Shown here one piece after another: positions 1 to 5,583 of a stretch of 8,248 nucleotides of DNA. Location of the stretch: contig CANJYY010000097.1 in the NCBI GenBank assembly GCA_947479185.1, positions 1 to 8,248 of the forward strand, read 5' to 3'. The position numbers and the translations under genes are program-made. The notes beneath the pieces are model-generated. The model saw only the letters and a list, made by a program, of their open reading frames with translations. It did no database searches and was not told the DNA's origin. Numbering within the stretch: position 1 is the first letter of the stretch; each line of letters opens with the position of its first letter. Source of the DNA: Caulobacteraceae bacterium. GTDB lineage: Bacteria > Pseudomonadota > Alphaproteobacteria > Caulobacterales > Caulobacteraceae.

Positions 1-206
1 CACGGGTCTTCAAAGGCCCAAGTGTGCATTGGATTGATGATCGGTTCGACTACGGCGAACGACGGATCGTGACGGCGGGATGGCTGGCTGACCGCCTTGT
101 CATCCTGGTCTGGACGCCCCGTGGCGATGCGCGTCACGTTATCTCGATGAGGAAGGCGAATGCCCGAGAACGAGCCAGGCTGGAAAAGCAATTTGGCGAT
201 GATTGA
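1..206 (+). CDS. brnT: BrnT family toxin, 5'-truncated by the window edge
   Basis: This is the C-terminal part of a BrnT toxin, a small RelE-fold ribonuclease of a type II toxin-antitoxin system that blocks translation when free of its antitoxin. The reading frame is open from base 3 and gives 67 visible residues ending in TGA at 204-206; the true start lies upstream of the window. The frame begins RVFKGPSVHWIDDR and continues through a strand-rich middle (IVTAGWLADRLVILVW) to the family's C-terminal block ISMRKANARERARLE. The GTG at base 24 falls inside the domain and is not a credible start. The gene overlaps brnA by 47 bases; toxin-first order with overlap is usual for brnTA. In the family, BrnA bound to BrnT represses the operon, but the promoter is outside the window. 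BrnT identity is recognised from the sequence pattern; I could not align it. Confidence 0.85.
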   Translation, partial: RVFKGPSVHWIDDRFDYGERRIVTAGWLADRLVILVWTPRGDARHVISMRKANARERARLEKQFGDD

Positions 207-447
207 CGCCACCGAGCCGGATGCGGCGGCCTACGAGGAAATTCCTGAGTTGCCCGACGCTTTCTTCGAGGAAGCGGTCCTTTACCGGAACGGTGTCCCG
301 GTGCTTCGTGGCCGACCGCGATCGGCGAACGTCAAACAGCAGGTCACGCTCCGCCTCGACGCGGACGTGCTCAATATCTTTCGGAGCAGCGGCCCGGGCT
401 GGCAGGGTCGGATCAACGCCGCCTTGCGCAAGGCCGCCGGCGTCTAG
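160..447 (+). CDS. brnA: BrnA antitoxin (DUF4415 family), ribbon-helix-helix type
   Basis: This 95-residue protein is the partner antitoxin of BrnT: it binds and neutralises the toxin and, in the family, represses the operon through DNA binding. The acidic N-terminal half (residues 16-40, DATEPDAAAYEEIPELPDAF) fits the toxin-wrapping region. The C-terminal part starts with the short basic strand KQQVTLRLD (59-67) and two helices (DVLNIFRSSG and GWQGRINAALRKAAG), the layout of the DUF4415 ribbon-helix-helix DNA-binding fold. The ATG at 160 is chosen because an AGGAAGG stretch lies at 150-156 and the start overlaps the end of brnT, which suggests coupled translation. The TAG stop (445-447) shares CTAG with the stop of the opposing map gene, so there is no room for a dedicated terminator. 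Local GC over bases 1-420 is about 62 percent by hand count, below the neighbouring map gene, which fits a mobile accessory module. Confidence 0.88.
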   Translation: MPENEPGWKSNLAMIDATEPDAAAYEEIPELPDAFFEEAVLYRNGVPVLRGRPRSANVKQQVTLRLDADVLNIFRSSGPGWQGRINAALRKAAGV

Positions 448-1274
448 CCTTCGCCCTGGATCGCCGGCTTGAACAGGCCGGCGGGGGAGGCGGTGAAAAG
501 CTCGACGCCGTCGGCGGTCACCCCGCAGCTGTGCTCGCACTGGGCCGAGAGGGACTTGTCGCGGGTGACCGCCGTCCAGCCGTCGCTCAGCACCTTCACC
601 TGCGGCCGGCCGAGGTTCACCATCGGCTCGACGGTAAAGAACATGCCTTCCTTCAGCACCGGCCCTTCGCCGGGGCGGCCGAAGTGCAGCACGTTGGGGC
701 TGTCGTGGAACACCCGGCCCACGCCGTGGCCGCAGAAGTCGCGCACCACTGAACAGCGCATGGATTCGACGTATTTCTGGATGGCGTGACCGATGTCGCC
801 GAACGTATTGCCCGGCTTGATGGCGGCCAGGCCGCGGGCCATGCCCTCATAGGTCACGTCGACCAGCCGGCGGGCGCGGGGCGAGACCTCGCCGACGCCG
901 TACATGCGGCTGGTGTCGCCGTGCCAGCCGTCGACGATGACGGTGACGTCGATGTTGGCGATGTCGCCCTCGCGCAGGGCGCGGTCGCTGGGGATGCCGT
1001 GGCAGACCACATGGTTGGTCGAGATGCACACGGTGTGCATGTAGCCCCGGTAGCCGAGGCAGGCGGGCAGGCCGCCGTTGTCGAGCACGAACTCGCGCGA
1101 CAGCCGGTCCAGTTCCGCCGTGGACACGCCGGGGACCACGTGCGGGATCAGCATGTCGAGGCATTCAGCGGCCAGCCGGCCGGCCTTGCGCATGCCTTCG
1201 AAGCCCTCGGGGCCGTGAACGCGAATCTCGCCCGTGCGGTATTCCGCATCCGAGATGGTGTCGGTGGAGGTCAT
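444..1274 (-). CDS. map: Type I methionine aminopeptidase
   Basis: MetAP removes the initiator methionine from nascent proteins in the cytoplasm when the second residue is small; it is normally essential. The 276-residue protein has the complete type I (MAP-A) core. The five metal ligands are all visible: D109 (NIDVT), D120 (HGDTS), H183 (FCGHGVG), E216 (FTVEP) and E247 (QCEHS). The substrate-side histidine motif in HDSPNV follows H183. Length is close to the family norm, with about 20 extra N-terminal residues before the conserved helix. I chose ATG at 1274 instead of the in-frame TTG just before it (1277), because an AGGA ribosome-binding site at 1285-1282 lies seven bases before the ATG and too close to the TTG. 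It follows the methyltransferase gene after 83 bases and may be read from the same transcript. Its stop overlaps the brnA stop in a shared CTAG. Confidence 0.97.
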   Translation of the reverse strand: MTSTDTISDAEYRTGEIRVHGPEGFEGMRKAGRLAAECLDMLIPHVVPGVSTAELDRLSREFVLDNGGLPACLGYRGYMHTVCISTNHVVCHGIPSDRALREGDIANIDVTVIVDGWHGDTSRMYGVGEVSPRARRLVDVTYEGMARGLAAIKPGNTFGDIGHAIQKYVESMRCSVVRDFCGHGVGRVFHDSPNVLHFGRPGEGPVLKEGMFFTVEPMVNLGRPQVKVLSDGWTAVTRDKSLSAQCEHSCGVTADGVELFTASPAGLFKPAIQGEG

Positions 1275-1357
1275 CAAAGGGTCCTCTCGCCCGCGAAGAA
1301 CTGCGGCGGACGATACGTGTGCTTGAAGGGCTTATGTCGTCGTCATAGCACAGAAGT

Positions 1358-2092
1358 TCAACCGGCGGGGGCCGCCGTGTCCGCAGGCTTCTCCCAGGCC
1401 ATCATCATCAGCCACGGCGCCCGCCGGTACTTGTCGGCGGTGGCGGGATCGCCGCCGTGCGGCGTGGGCTCCGCGAAAGTCTTCAGGATCAGGCCCTGGG
1501 CCAGCAGGAGGGACATGTAGGTCTCCAGCGGGCGGTGCCAGTTCCGGATCTTGATCCCCGCCCAGGTGATCCACTCAACGCGCTCTTCAAGGTAGCGGTC
1601 GAAGGCGTAGGCGGGCTTGCCGTTCGCGGTGCGAATCCAGCCCAGACCGCCCAGGCCGGCGGTGTTGAACGACGTCAGGTTGGCGATCAGCAGCCGGCCG
1701 CCAGGCTTGAGCACCCGAACCATCTCGGGGATGGCGGCGCGGATATCGGGAATGTCGATCAGCGTCAGGTAGCTGACCACCAGGTCGAACGTCCCGTCCT
1801 CGAAGTCCAGCGTCTCGGCCCGGCCCTCCCGGTAGTCCCCGGCGGGATCCAGTGCCCTGGCGCTGTCCAGCAGGGCAGGGGTGGGGTCGATCCCGACGGC
1901 TTCCACGCCGCGCGCCGCCAGCATCCGGCAGAAGCGACCTTCACCACAGCCGACGTCCAGCGCCCGGCGGGGTGCGCCGATCAGCGCCTGCTCCATCATC
2001 GGCGCGTCCAGCACGAACCGCCGTGAGAAGTCGCCTTGGTCCCCCAGGCTGGCCAGCCAGGCGTCGGCGGAGTCGTTCCAGCCGTCGTTCAT
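1358..2092 (-). CDS. Class I SAM-dependent methyltransferase, substrate unknown
   Basis: This 244-residue protein has a Rossmann-type methyltransferase core: SAM-binding motif [10 protein letters not shown] at residues 46-54, the acidic residue D69 in GIDPTP that would hold the ribose, the FDLVVSY strand (102-108) and the post-motif LKPGGRLL (128-135). The pattern is that of the Methyltransf_11/25 group acting on small molecules. About 100 residues follow the core, rich in aromatic residues ([19 protein letters not shown], 170-188), and probably form the substrate pocket or lid; no feature fixes the substrate. The start at 2092 is supported by a strong GGAGGGG ribosome-binding site ending four bases upstream, lying inside the last codons of sfsA. 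The ATG overlaps the sfsA stop as ATGA, so translation is likely coupled. A 19-residue longer frame exists upstream but would lie in sfsA and lacks such a site. Confidence 0.9.
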   Translation of the reverse strand: MNDGWNDSADAWLASLGDQGDFSRRFVLDAPMMEQALIGAPRRALDVGCGEGRFCRMLAARGVEAVGIDPTPALLDSARALDPAGDYREGRAETLDFEDGTFDLVVSYLTLIDIPDIRAAIPEMVRVLKPGGRLLIANLTSFNTAGLGGLGWIRTANGKPAYAFDRYLEERVEWITWAGIKIRNWHRPLETYMSLLLAQGLILKTFAEPTPHGGDPATADKYRRAPWLMMMAWEKPADTAAPAG

Positions 2093-2793
2093 TGTCCCCT
2101 CCACGCTATTCGATCGGCGATCGCCACCGCGTGGGGTTCCACGGCGCAACGATAGACCAGCACCTCAACCCCCGAGCCGGCCGCCTGGTCCAGTCCGCGT
2201 GCGAAGGCTGGATCAAGCTCGGCGCAGGCGCTGAAGGCGGTGCAGTCTATGCGCTGAACCACGAACAGGGCCACCGCCCGGTCACCGGCCGCGACCATCG
2301 CCTCCAGCTCCCGCAGGTGCTTCGTCGAGCGGGCCGCGACGCAGTCAGGGAACTCGGCCAGGCCCGGCGTGCGCGACAGATGGACGTTCTTGATCTCCAG
2401 CCAGCAGGGCGGCCGGTCGTCGGCCGTCAGCAGGAAGTCGACCCGGCTGTTGTCGCCATATTTCACTTCGCGCCGATGGGTCGCGTAGCCGGTCAGTTCA
2501 GGAATCGCGTCGGCCGCCAGCGCCTCGGCGACCAGACGGTTGGGCAGCAGGGTGTTGACGCCCACCAGTCCGCCGTCCGCCTCGACCAGCTCCAGGGTCC
2601 AGGCCAGCTTGCGTTTGGGATCGTCCGACCGCGAGACCCAGCACCCCAGTCCCGGCTGGTTCAGGCCCAGCATGGCGCCCGGGTTGGGGCAGTGGGCGGT
2701 GACCGGCGTCCCGTCGTCGAGCAGGACATCGGCGAAGAACCGCTTGTAGCGGCTGACCAGCCGGCCGTGCGCGAGCGGGGAGGAGAAGTTCAT
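2089..2793 (-). CDS. sfsA: SfsA family protein (sugar fermentation stimulation protein A)
   Basis: The 234-residue product matches the SfsA family along its whole length. SfsA was named for stimulating maltose utilisation in E. coli when overexpressed; structures show an OB-fold followed by a PD-(D/E)XK nuclease-like domain, but the biochemical role is unsettled. Visible hallmarks are HCPNPG (34-39), SRVDFLL (116-122) with D119, LEIKNVHL (132-139) giving the E133-x-K135 pair of the nuclease-like core, and [16 protein letters not shown] (148-163). All key positions are present, so it looks intact. The start at 2793 has only a weak AGGG site about ten bases upstream, and the gene lies 17 bases after the stop of the osmC-like gene, so it probably depends on readthrough transcription and re-initiation. 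Its stop overlaps the methyltransferase start. Confidence 0.95.
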   Translation of the reverse strand: MNFSSPLAHGRLVSRYKRFFADVLLDDGTPVTAHCPNPGAMLGLNQPGLGCWVSRSDDPKRKLAWTLELVEADGGLVGVNTLLPNRLVAEALAADAIPELTGYATHRREVKYGDNSRVDFLLTADDRPPCWLEIKNVHLSRTPGLAEFPDCVAARSTKHLRELEAMVAAGDRAVALFVVQRIDCTAFSACAELDPAFARGLDQAAGSGVEVLVYRCAVEPHAVAIADRIAWRGQ

Positions 2794-2810
2794 CGTGGCG
2801 CGGCCCTGCT

Positions 2811-3221
2811 TCAGGCCGCCGGGGCGCGGCAGATCGTGCCGGTGAGCGCGGTGGCTTCGGCGACGGTGTTGTAGATCGTGCCGTACTTGCGGACGTTGGT
2901 GTGGAGGAGTTCGAGGCGCTGATCGCTCTCGTCGGTGTCGACGATCAGGTCGTAGTCCACGGAGATCAGCTTCGGCGGGCTGTCCTGCCGCACGCCCCGC
3001 AGCCGGACCTCGACCCCGCGCAGCTCGAACTGCAGCATCGGCGTGACCCGCTCTATGCCCTTGATCATGCAGGCGGAGATGGCCGCCAGGAACAGTTCGG
3101 CGGGATTGAAGGCGTCGGGACGGCCCTTCACATCGGTGTCGAGCACGATCATCGCGTCCTTGGTCCGCGCCTCGCTGCCGTGAGCGTCGATCCGGCGGGC
3201 GGAAACCGAGTATTCCAGCAT
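2811..3221 (-). CDS. OsmC family protein (putative peroxide/organic hydroperoxide reductase)
   Basis: OsmC/Ohr proteins are small cytoplasmic dimers that reduce organic hydroperoxides with two cysteines, usually re-reduced by lipoylated proteins. This 136-residue protein has the family layout: an N-terminal beta sheet, then [15 protein letters not shown] with the candidate peroxidatic C51 at the start of the central helix, and a second cysteine C131 (GTICRAP) close to the C terminus as candidate resolving residue. The segment NPAELFLAA is the family's usual entry to the long helix. Three in-frame ATGs are possible (3260, 3233, 3221). I chose 3221 because GGAG lies six bases before it; the others have no such site, and the extra residues do not look like part of the fold. 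It heads the leftward cluster with sfsA. It could belong to an OsmC subfamily without peroxidase activity. Confidence 0.85.
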   Translation of the reverse strand: MLEYSVSARRIDAHGSEARTKDAMIVLDTDVKGRPDAFNPAELFLAAISACMIKGIERVTPMLQFELRGVEVRLRGVRQDSPPKLISVDYDLIVDTDESDQRLELLHTNVRKYGTIYNTVAEATALTGTICRAPAA

Positions 3222-3247
3222 CGCGGACTCCATCCCCGTCGCCGGCG

Positions 3248-3277
3248 AGGATCGCGGCATCGGTATCGGGGCGTCAA
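3248..3277 (-). promoter_or_regulatory. Candidate promoter of the osmC-sfsA-methyltransferase cluster
   Basis: Reading leftward, 3277-3271 is a perfect TTGACGC, the Caulobacter housekeeping -35. Fifteen bases later GCGATCCT (3255-3248) is only a poor match to the GCTANAWC -10. Transcription would start near 3240, about 20 bases before the chosen ATG at 3221. The -35 is convincing and the -10 is not, so this is a weak call. Confidence 0.3.
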
Positions 3278-3354
3278 GCGAACTGCGCCATGTCCGGCGG
3301 CGGATGTCGATGCTGAATGCGCGCTGTCACCGGAAGCACGATGGGCGCGAACGA

Positions 3355-3401
3355 CGGGGATGGAAGTCTGACCGGATCGATCTAGGTACTCTCTGTCCCC
3401 G
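3355..3401 (+). promoter_or_regulatory. Possible alternative (antiterminator-like) stem competing with the terminator at 3393-3425
   Basis: In a rightward transcript, bases 3355-3364 (CGGGGATGGA) can pair with 3392-3401 (TCTGTCCCCG) over ten positions, two of them G-U, with a 27-base loop. This uses the whole 5' arm of the terminator hairpin, so the two folds exclude each other. The competition arises because AACGACGGGG occurs twice, at 3350-3359 and 3403-3412. No known aptamer is recognisable and no rightward promoter upstream of 3355 was found, so regulatory function is inference only. Confidence 0.22.
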
Positions 3402-3425
3402 CAACGACGGGGGCAGGCTTTTTTT
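3393..3425 (+). terminator. Rightward intrinsic terminator without an obvious gene in front
   Basis: CTGTCCCC (3393-3400) pairs with GGGGGCAG (3409-3416) over eight positions, one of them T-G, around an eight-base loop, and is followed two bases later by seven T residues (3419-3425). The T run is on one side only, so it would act on rightward transcription. The gene to its left is leftward and the CinA-like gene starts 68 bases to its right, so it either ends an unrecognised rightward RNA (small RNA or antisense to the osmC-like gene) or acts in the leader of the CinA-like gene. Confidence 0.7.
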
Positions 3426-3453
3426 CTGACAACCCGGCGCCAGGCGCTATTAG
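3426..3453 (+). promoter_or_regulatory. Candidate promoter of the CinA-like gene
   Basis: CTGACAA (3426-3432) and GCTATTAG (3446-3453) are 13 bases apart and resemble the Caulobacter -35 and -10 elements; the match is moderate (GCTA conserved in the -10, TGAC in the -35). It lies directly after the terminator T run and would give a leader of roughly 35 bases. If used, the terminator upstream insulates the gene and is not an attenuator for it. Confidence 0.33.
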
Positions 3454-3493
3454 ATCATGAGCCCCGCGTATGCGGAGCGAAGCGGAGTTTCCG

Positions 3494-4255
3494 ATGAGCC
3501 AGGACCGAGTCACAGCCGCCGTCATGATCATCGGCGACGAGATCCTGTCGGGCCGCACGCAGGACACCAACCTGTCGGCGATCGCGAAATACATCGGGAC
3601 CTACGGCGTCGACCTGGCCGAGGCGCGGGTGGTGCCCGACGACGAGGACGAGATCGTCACCGCGCTGAACCATCTGCGGGCCAAGTACGACTACGTCATC
3701 ACCACCGGCGGCATCGGCCCGACGCACGACGACATCACCGCCGACTGCGTGGCCAAGGCCTTTGGCGTGGCGCTCTACGAACACCCCGAGATCATCGCCA
3801 TGATGGAATCGCGCTGGAAGAGCGAGCTGAACGCCGCCCGCCGGCGCATGGCCCGGGTGCCCGAGGGTGGCAGCCTGGTGAAGAACCCGGTGCAGGGCCC
3901 CCCCGGCTTCCAGATCGAGAATGTCTTCGTTCTGGCCGGCGTGCCCTCGATCATGCGCGGCATGCTCGAGGACGTCGGGCCGCGGCTGAAGGGCGGGGCG
4001 GTGGTGATCGCCCGCACCCTGCGCGTTGATGGCTCCGGAGAGGGCAACATCGCCGCGCCGCTGGAGGCCGTGGCCAAGGCTCACCCGACCCTGTCGCTGG
4101 GCAGCTATCCGTTCTTCTCCAACGAGGGCTATGGCTCGAATCTGGTCATTCGCGGGCGCGATCCGGCCGAGGTCGAGGCGACTCTGGGCGAACTGACGGC
4201 GGCCCTGCGCGAGGCCGGCATCAACGGCCTGACGTTACTTGACACCCAAGGTTAG
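3494..4255 (+). CDS. Molybdopterin-binding-domain protein, CinA N-terminal type (COG1058-like), without deamidase domain
   Basis: The 253-residue protein carries a MoCF-biosynthesis (MoaB/MogA-like) domain as found at the N terminus of CinA. Visible motifs are IGDEILSG (13-20), the glycine-rich TTGGIGPTHDD (70-80) that binds the nucleotide or pterin ligand in this fold, and LAGVPSIMRGML (148-159). The remaining residues to the C terminus match the CinA middle region. The C-terminal nicotinamide-nucleotide amidohydrolase (PncC) domain of full-length CinA is absent; the frame ends cleanly at TAG. The short form is common in alphaproteobacteria and is often named competence/damage-inducible protein A, although no link to competence can be read here. 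In the family this domain has been tied to ADP-ribose pyrophosphatase activity, which is only a possibility here. ATG 3494 is chosen for its GGAG site six bases upstream; an earlier in-frame ATG at 3470 lacks one. Confidence 0.9.
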   Translation: MSQDRVTAAVMIIGDEILSGRTQDTNLSAIAKYIGTYGVDLAEARVVPDDEDEIVTALNHLRAKYDYVITTGGIGPTHDDITADCVAKAFGVALYEHPEIIAMMESRWKSELNAARRRMARVPEGGSLVKNPVQGPPGFQIENVFVLAGVPSIMRGMLEDVGPRLKGGAVVIARTLRVDGSGEGNIAAPLEAVAKAHPTLSLGSYPFFSNEGYGSNLVIRGRDPAEVEATLGELTAALREAGINGLTLLDTQG

Positions 4256-4264
4256 GGCTGTCCA
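4239..4264 (+). promoter_or_regulatory. Candidate promoter of the small secreted protein gene (and possibly the tRNA)
   Basis: TTGACAC at 4239-4245, inside the last codons of the CinA-like gene, is a very good -35. Eleven bases later GCTGTCCA (4257-4264) is a partial -10. A perfect ten-base palindrome, TTGCGCGCAA, sits at 4267-4276 near the expected start of transcription and could be an operator. The poor -10 keeps confidence low. Confidence 0.33.
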
Positions 4265-4304
4265 TTTTGCGCGCAATCGCTTCAGTTGTGTAAGAGGTCG
4301 CGTC

Positions 4305-4616
4305 ATGCGCTGTTTGTCCCTCGCTATCCTGGCCGCCGCCGGCGCCGTGGCCTTCGCGCCCGTCGCCCAGGCGGGTGAAGAGTCGCCGGCCCCCGCGGCC
4401 GCCCCCGCACCCGCCGCGACGACGCCGGCGGCCAAGCCGGCCATGGACGATCCCAACCGGCTGATCTGCAAGCGCGAGCATGTGGTTGGCTCCAATCGCC
4501 CGCAGAAGGTCTGCATGACCGTCGCCCAGCGCGACGCCGCCCGGGAGGCTTCCGCCCGGGCCATGGAAGACGGCCTGGCCCGAAGCAACCCGAAGGACTC
4601 GGTGATGGGCAACTAG
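4305..4616 (+). CDS. Small secreted two-cysteine protein, function unknown
   Basis: This 103-residue protein starts with a clear Sec signal peptide (MRCLSLAILAAAG..., with likely cleavage after AQA at residue 23), so the mature form of about 80 residues should be periplasmic. Next comes an Ala/Pro-rich linker (about 28-46), then a compact charged part with two cysteines, C55 in NRLICKRE and C70 in QKVCMT, 15 residues apart and followed by a short charged helix (VAQRDAAREASARAMEDG). The pattern of ICK, VxGS and KxCMT is one I recognise from short uncharacterised secreted proteins of Caulobacterales and sphingomonads; the two cysteines may form a disulfide. The start at 4305 is supported by AGAGG at 4293-4297, while a longer in-frame ATG (4239) would overlap the preceding gene and bury the signal peptide. 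The tRNA gene lies 61 bases downstream with no terminator seen between. Confidence 0.82.
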   Translation: MRCLSLAILAAAGAVAFAPVAQAGEESPAPAAAPAPAATTPAAKPAMDDPNRLICKREHVVGSNRPQKVCMTVAQRDAAREASARAMEDGLARSNPKDSVMGN

Positions 4617-4677
4617 CGACGCCGGTCGCGGGTTCCGCCGGGGCCGAAGTCGGGCGCGGCCTCGGGGCTCCAGTCGA

Positions 4678-4762
4678 GGGGACGTGGCGGAACCGGTATA
4701 CGCAGCGGACTTAAAATCCGCGGCCGCAAGGCGTGTGGGTTCGAGTCCCACCGTCCCCACCA
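4678..4762 (+). tRNA. tRNA-Leu, anticodon UAA, CCA encoded
   Basis: An 85-base class II tRNA is complete. The acceptor stem is GGGGACG (4678-4684) with CGTCCCC (4752-4758), discriminator A4759 (expected for Leu) and CCA at 4760-4762. The D stem is GCG (4687-4689) with CGC (4701-4703). The anticodon stem is GCGGA (4705-4709) with TCCGC (4717-4721) and loop CTTAAAA, anticodon TAA at 4712-4714, reading UUA. The long variable arm (4722-4734) marks a Leu/Ser/Tyr-type tRNA. The T arm is GTGGG, loop TTCGAGT, CCCAC (4735-4751). The 61 bases between the preceding gene and the tRNA show no clear promoter, so it may be co-transcribed with that gene. Confidence 0.97.
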
Positions 4763-4770
4763 GATGATCA

Positions 4771-4796
4771 GGGCGCGCCGCGAGGCGCGCCCTTTT
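4771..4796 (+). terminator. Intrinsic terminator of tRNA-Leu
   Basis: GGGCGCGCC (4771-4779) pairs perfectly with GGCGCGCCC (4784-4792) around the loop GCGA, followed by four T residues. It begins eight bases after the tRNA CCA and would end the rightward tRNA transcript. Confidence 0.88.
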
Positions 4797-4817
4797 CTGT
4801 GTCCGCGACCGGACACG

Positions 4818-4849
4818 AAAAAGCCGCCGCGGCGAACCGCGACGGCTTT
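4818..4849 (-). terminator. Intrinsic terminator of the leftward TorF-like gene
   Basis: Read leftward, AAAGCCGTCGCGG (4849-4837) pairs with CCGCGGCGGCTTT (4832-4820) over 13 positions, one a G-U, around a TTCG loop; the T run continues to five (4822-4818). It lies 44 bases past the TorF-like stop. On the rightward strand it has only three T residues, so it mainly serves the leftward gene, back to back with the tRNA terminator. Confidence 0.85.
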
Positions 4850-4857
4850 CCGTGAGA

Positions 4858-4876
4858 GGCCCCGGGAAGCGGGGCC
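4858..4876 (-). repeat. Second hairpin in the 3' untranslated region of the TorF-like gene
   Basis: GGCCCCG (4858-4864) and CGGGGCC (4870-4876) form a perfect seven-pair stem with a five-base loop. It lies between the TorF-like stop and the terminator hairpin and has no T run, so it is more likely an mRNA-stabilising 3' structure than a terminator. Confidence 0.5.
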
Positions 4877-4893
4877 CGCTCGGTATCGGTCGA

Positions 4894-5583
4894 CTAGGGC
4901 AGGGTGGCCTTCAGCGACAGGACAACGCGGCTGTCGCAGATGGCGCCGCAGCCCAGGTCGCTGTCGTGGAAGCGCAGGTCACCGGAGATCTTGTCGGTGA
5001 ACGCGTAGCCCACGCCGATGTTGTAGGTGGTGTAGTCCAGGGCGCTGAAGTCGTTCAGCGTCTGCTTGCCGACGGCGGCCGTGACGGTCCACTTGTCAGC
5101 CGGCGAAACCGAGGCGTTGGCTTCGTAATACAGCGAGTCACCCACGCCGCCGAAGAACTCCGGCGAGTAGAAGGCGGCGACGCCGAGCGTGAACGGGCCG
5201 GCGGGCACGGAGGCGGCGGCCTTGAATTCCCAGAAGGCGTAGTCAGAGGCGCTCGGCGCGTTGATGTAGCCGTAGTAGATCGCGCCGAGGTCGAAGGTGA
5301 CCGGGCCGGCGGTCGGCTTCACGCCGACGTAGGCGTCGATTTCGACGTCCGTGCTGTCGTAGAAGTCGACGTTCGAGGCCCACAGGCCGCCGTAGAACAG
5401 GCCGCTGGAGACGTCCACGCCGCCCTGGAGGGCCACGCTCTCGTCCGTCTGGCTCACGCCGCGGAACGTGTAGTCGGACGTCAGGCCGAGGTTGAACGAC
5501 ACCGTCGGACCTTCGGCATGGGCCGCACCGGCCATGGCGAACGACGCCGCGGCGGCGCAAAGAGCAAGTTTAAGAGCTTTCAT
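4894..5583 (-). CDS. TorF family putative porin / outer-membrane beta-barrel protein (TIGR02001 type)
   Basis: The 229-residue protein begins with a Sec signal peptide (MKALKLALCAAAASFAMAG..., likely cleaved after AHA at 23). The mature protein opens with alternating beta strands typical of TIGR02001: VSFNLGLTSDYTFRGVSQTD (28-47), then ALQGGVDVSS, GLFYGGLWASNVDF and EIDAYVGVKP. The tyrosine- and glycine-rich alternating pattern runs to the end, as for a small outer-membrane barrel. The family is conserved in proteobacteria; a porin role is presumed and the substrate is unknown. Two cysteines, C212 and C216 (GCGAIC), lie in the last loop. The C terminus ends KATLP and lacks the final phenylalanine of many outer-membrane proteins. 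ATG 5583 is chosen for AAGGGGA five bases upstream and because it places the signal peptide at the N terminus; the longer frame upstream is not coding-like. It stands alone, with 270 bases upstream and its own terminator. Confidence 0.9.
   Translation of the reverse strand: MKALKLALCAAAASFAMAGAAHAEGPTVSFNLGLTSDYTFRGVSQTDESVALQGGVDVSSGLFYGGLWASNVDFYDSTDVEIDAYVGVKPTAGPVTFDLGAIYYGYINAPSASDYAFWEFKAAASVPAGPFTLGVAAFYSPEFFGGVGDSLYYEANASVSPADKWTVTAAVGKQTLNDFSALDYTTYNIGVGYAFTDKISGDLRFHDSDLGCGAICDSRVVLSLKATLP

Noticed and set aside
1342..1349. GCTATGAC as a -10 for map
   Set aside because: No acceptable -35 at 10-14 bases spacing; TTGAAC lies only five bases away, so map may simply be read through from the methyltransferase gene.
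786..1520. Long rightward open frame opposite map and the methyltransferase gene
   Set aside because: It is the antisense shadow of two well-supported genes; long antisense frames are expected at this GC content, and its product has no recognisable domain and a repetitive V/A/G/D composition.
1852..2874. Long rightward open frame opposite sfsA and the methyltransferase gene
   Set aside because: Antisense shadow; the opposite strand encodes complete SfsA with all family motifs, and this product is Arg/Pro-rich without a domain.
3234..3392. Known small RNA (SRP RNA or similar) ended by the orphan terminator
   Set aside because: A stretch with CACCGGAAGCACG recalls the SRP RNA tip but the conserved GGUCAGGUCCGGAAGGAAGCA core is not there, and no promoter was found.
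3455..4084. Leftward open frame opposite the CinA-like gene
   Set aside because: Low-complexity H/G/D/A-rich product with no domain; the rightward strand has the conserved molybdopterin-binding motifs.
4678..4762. tRNA-Leu as an integration (att) site of a mobile element
   Set aside because: No integrase, no repeated tRNA 3' end and no change of gene content next to it; a normal terminator follows at once.
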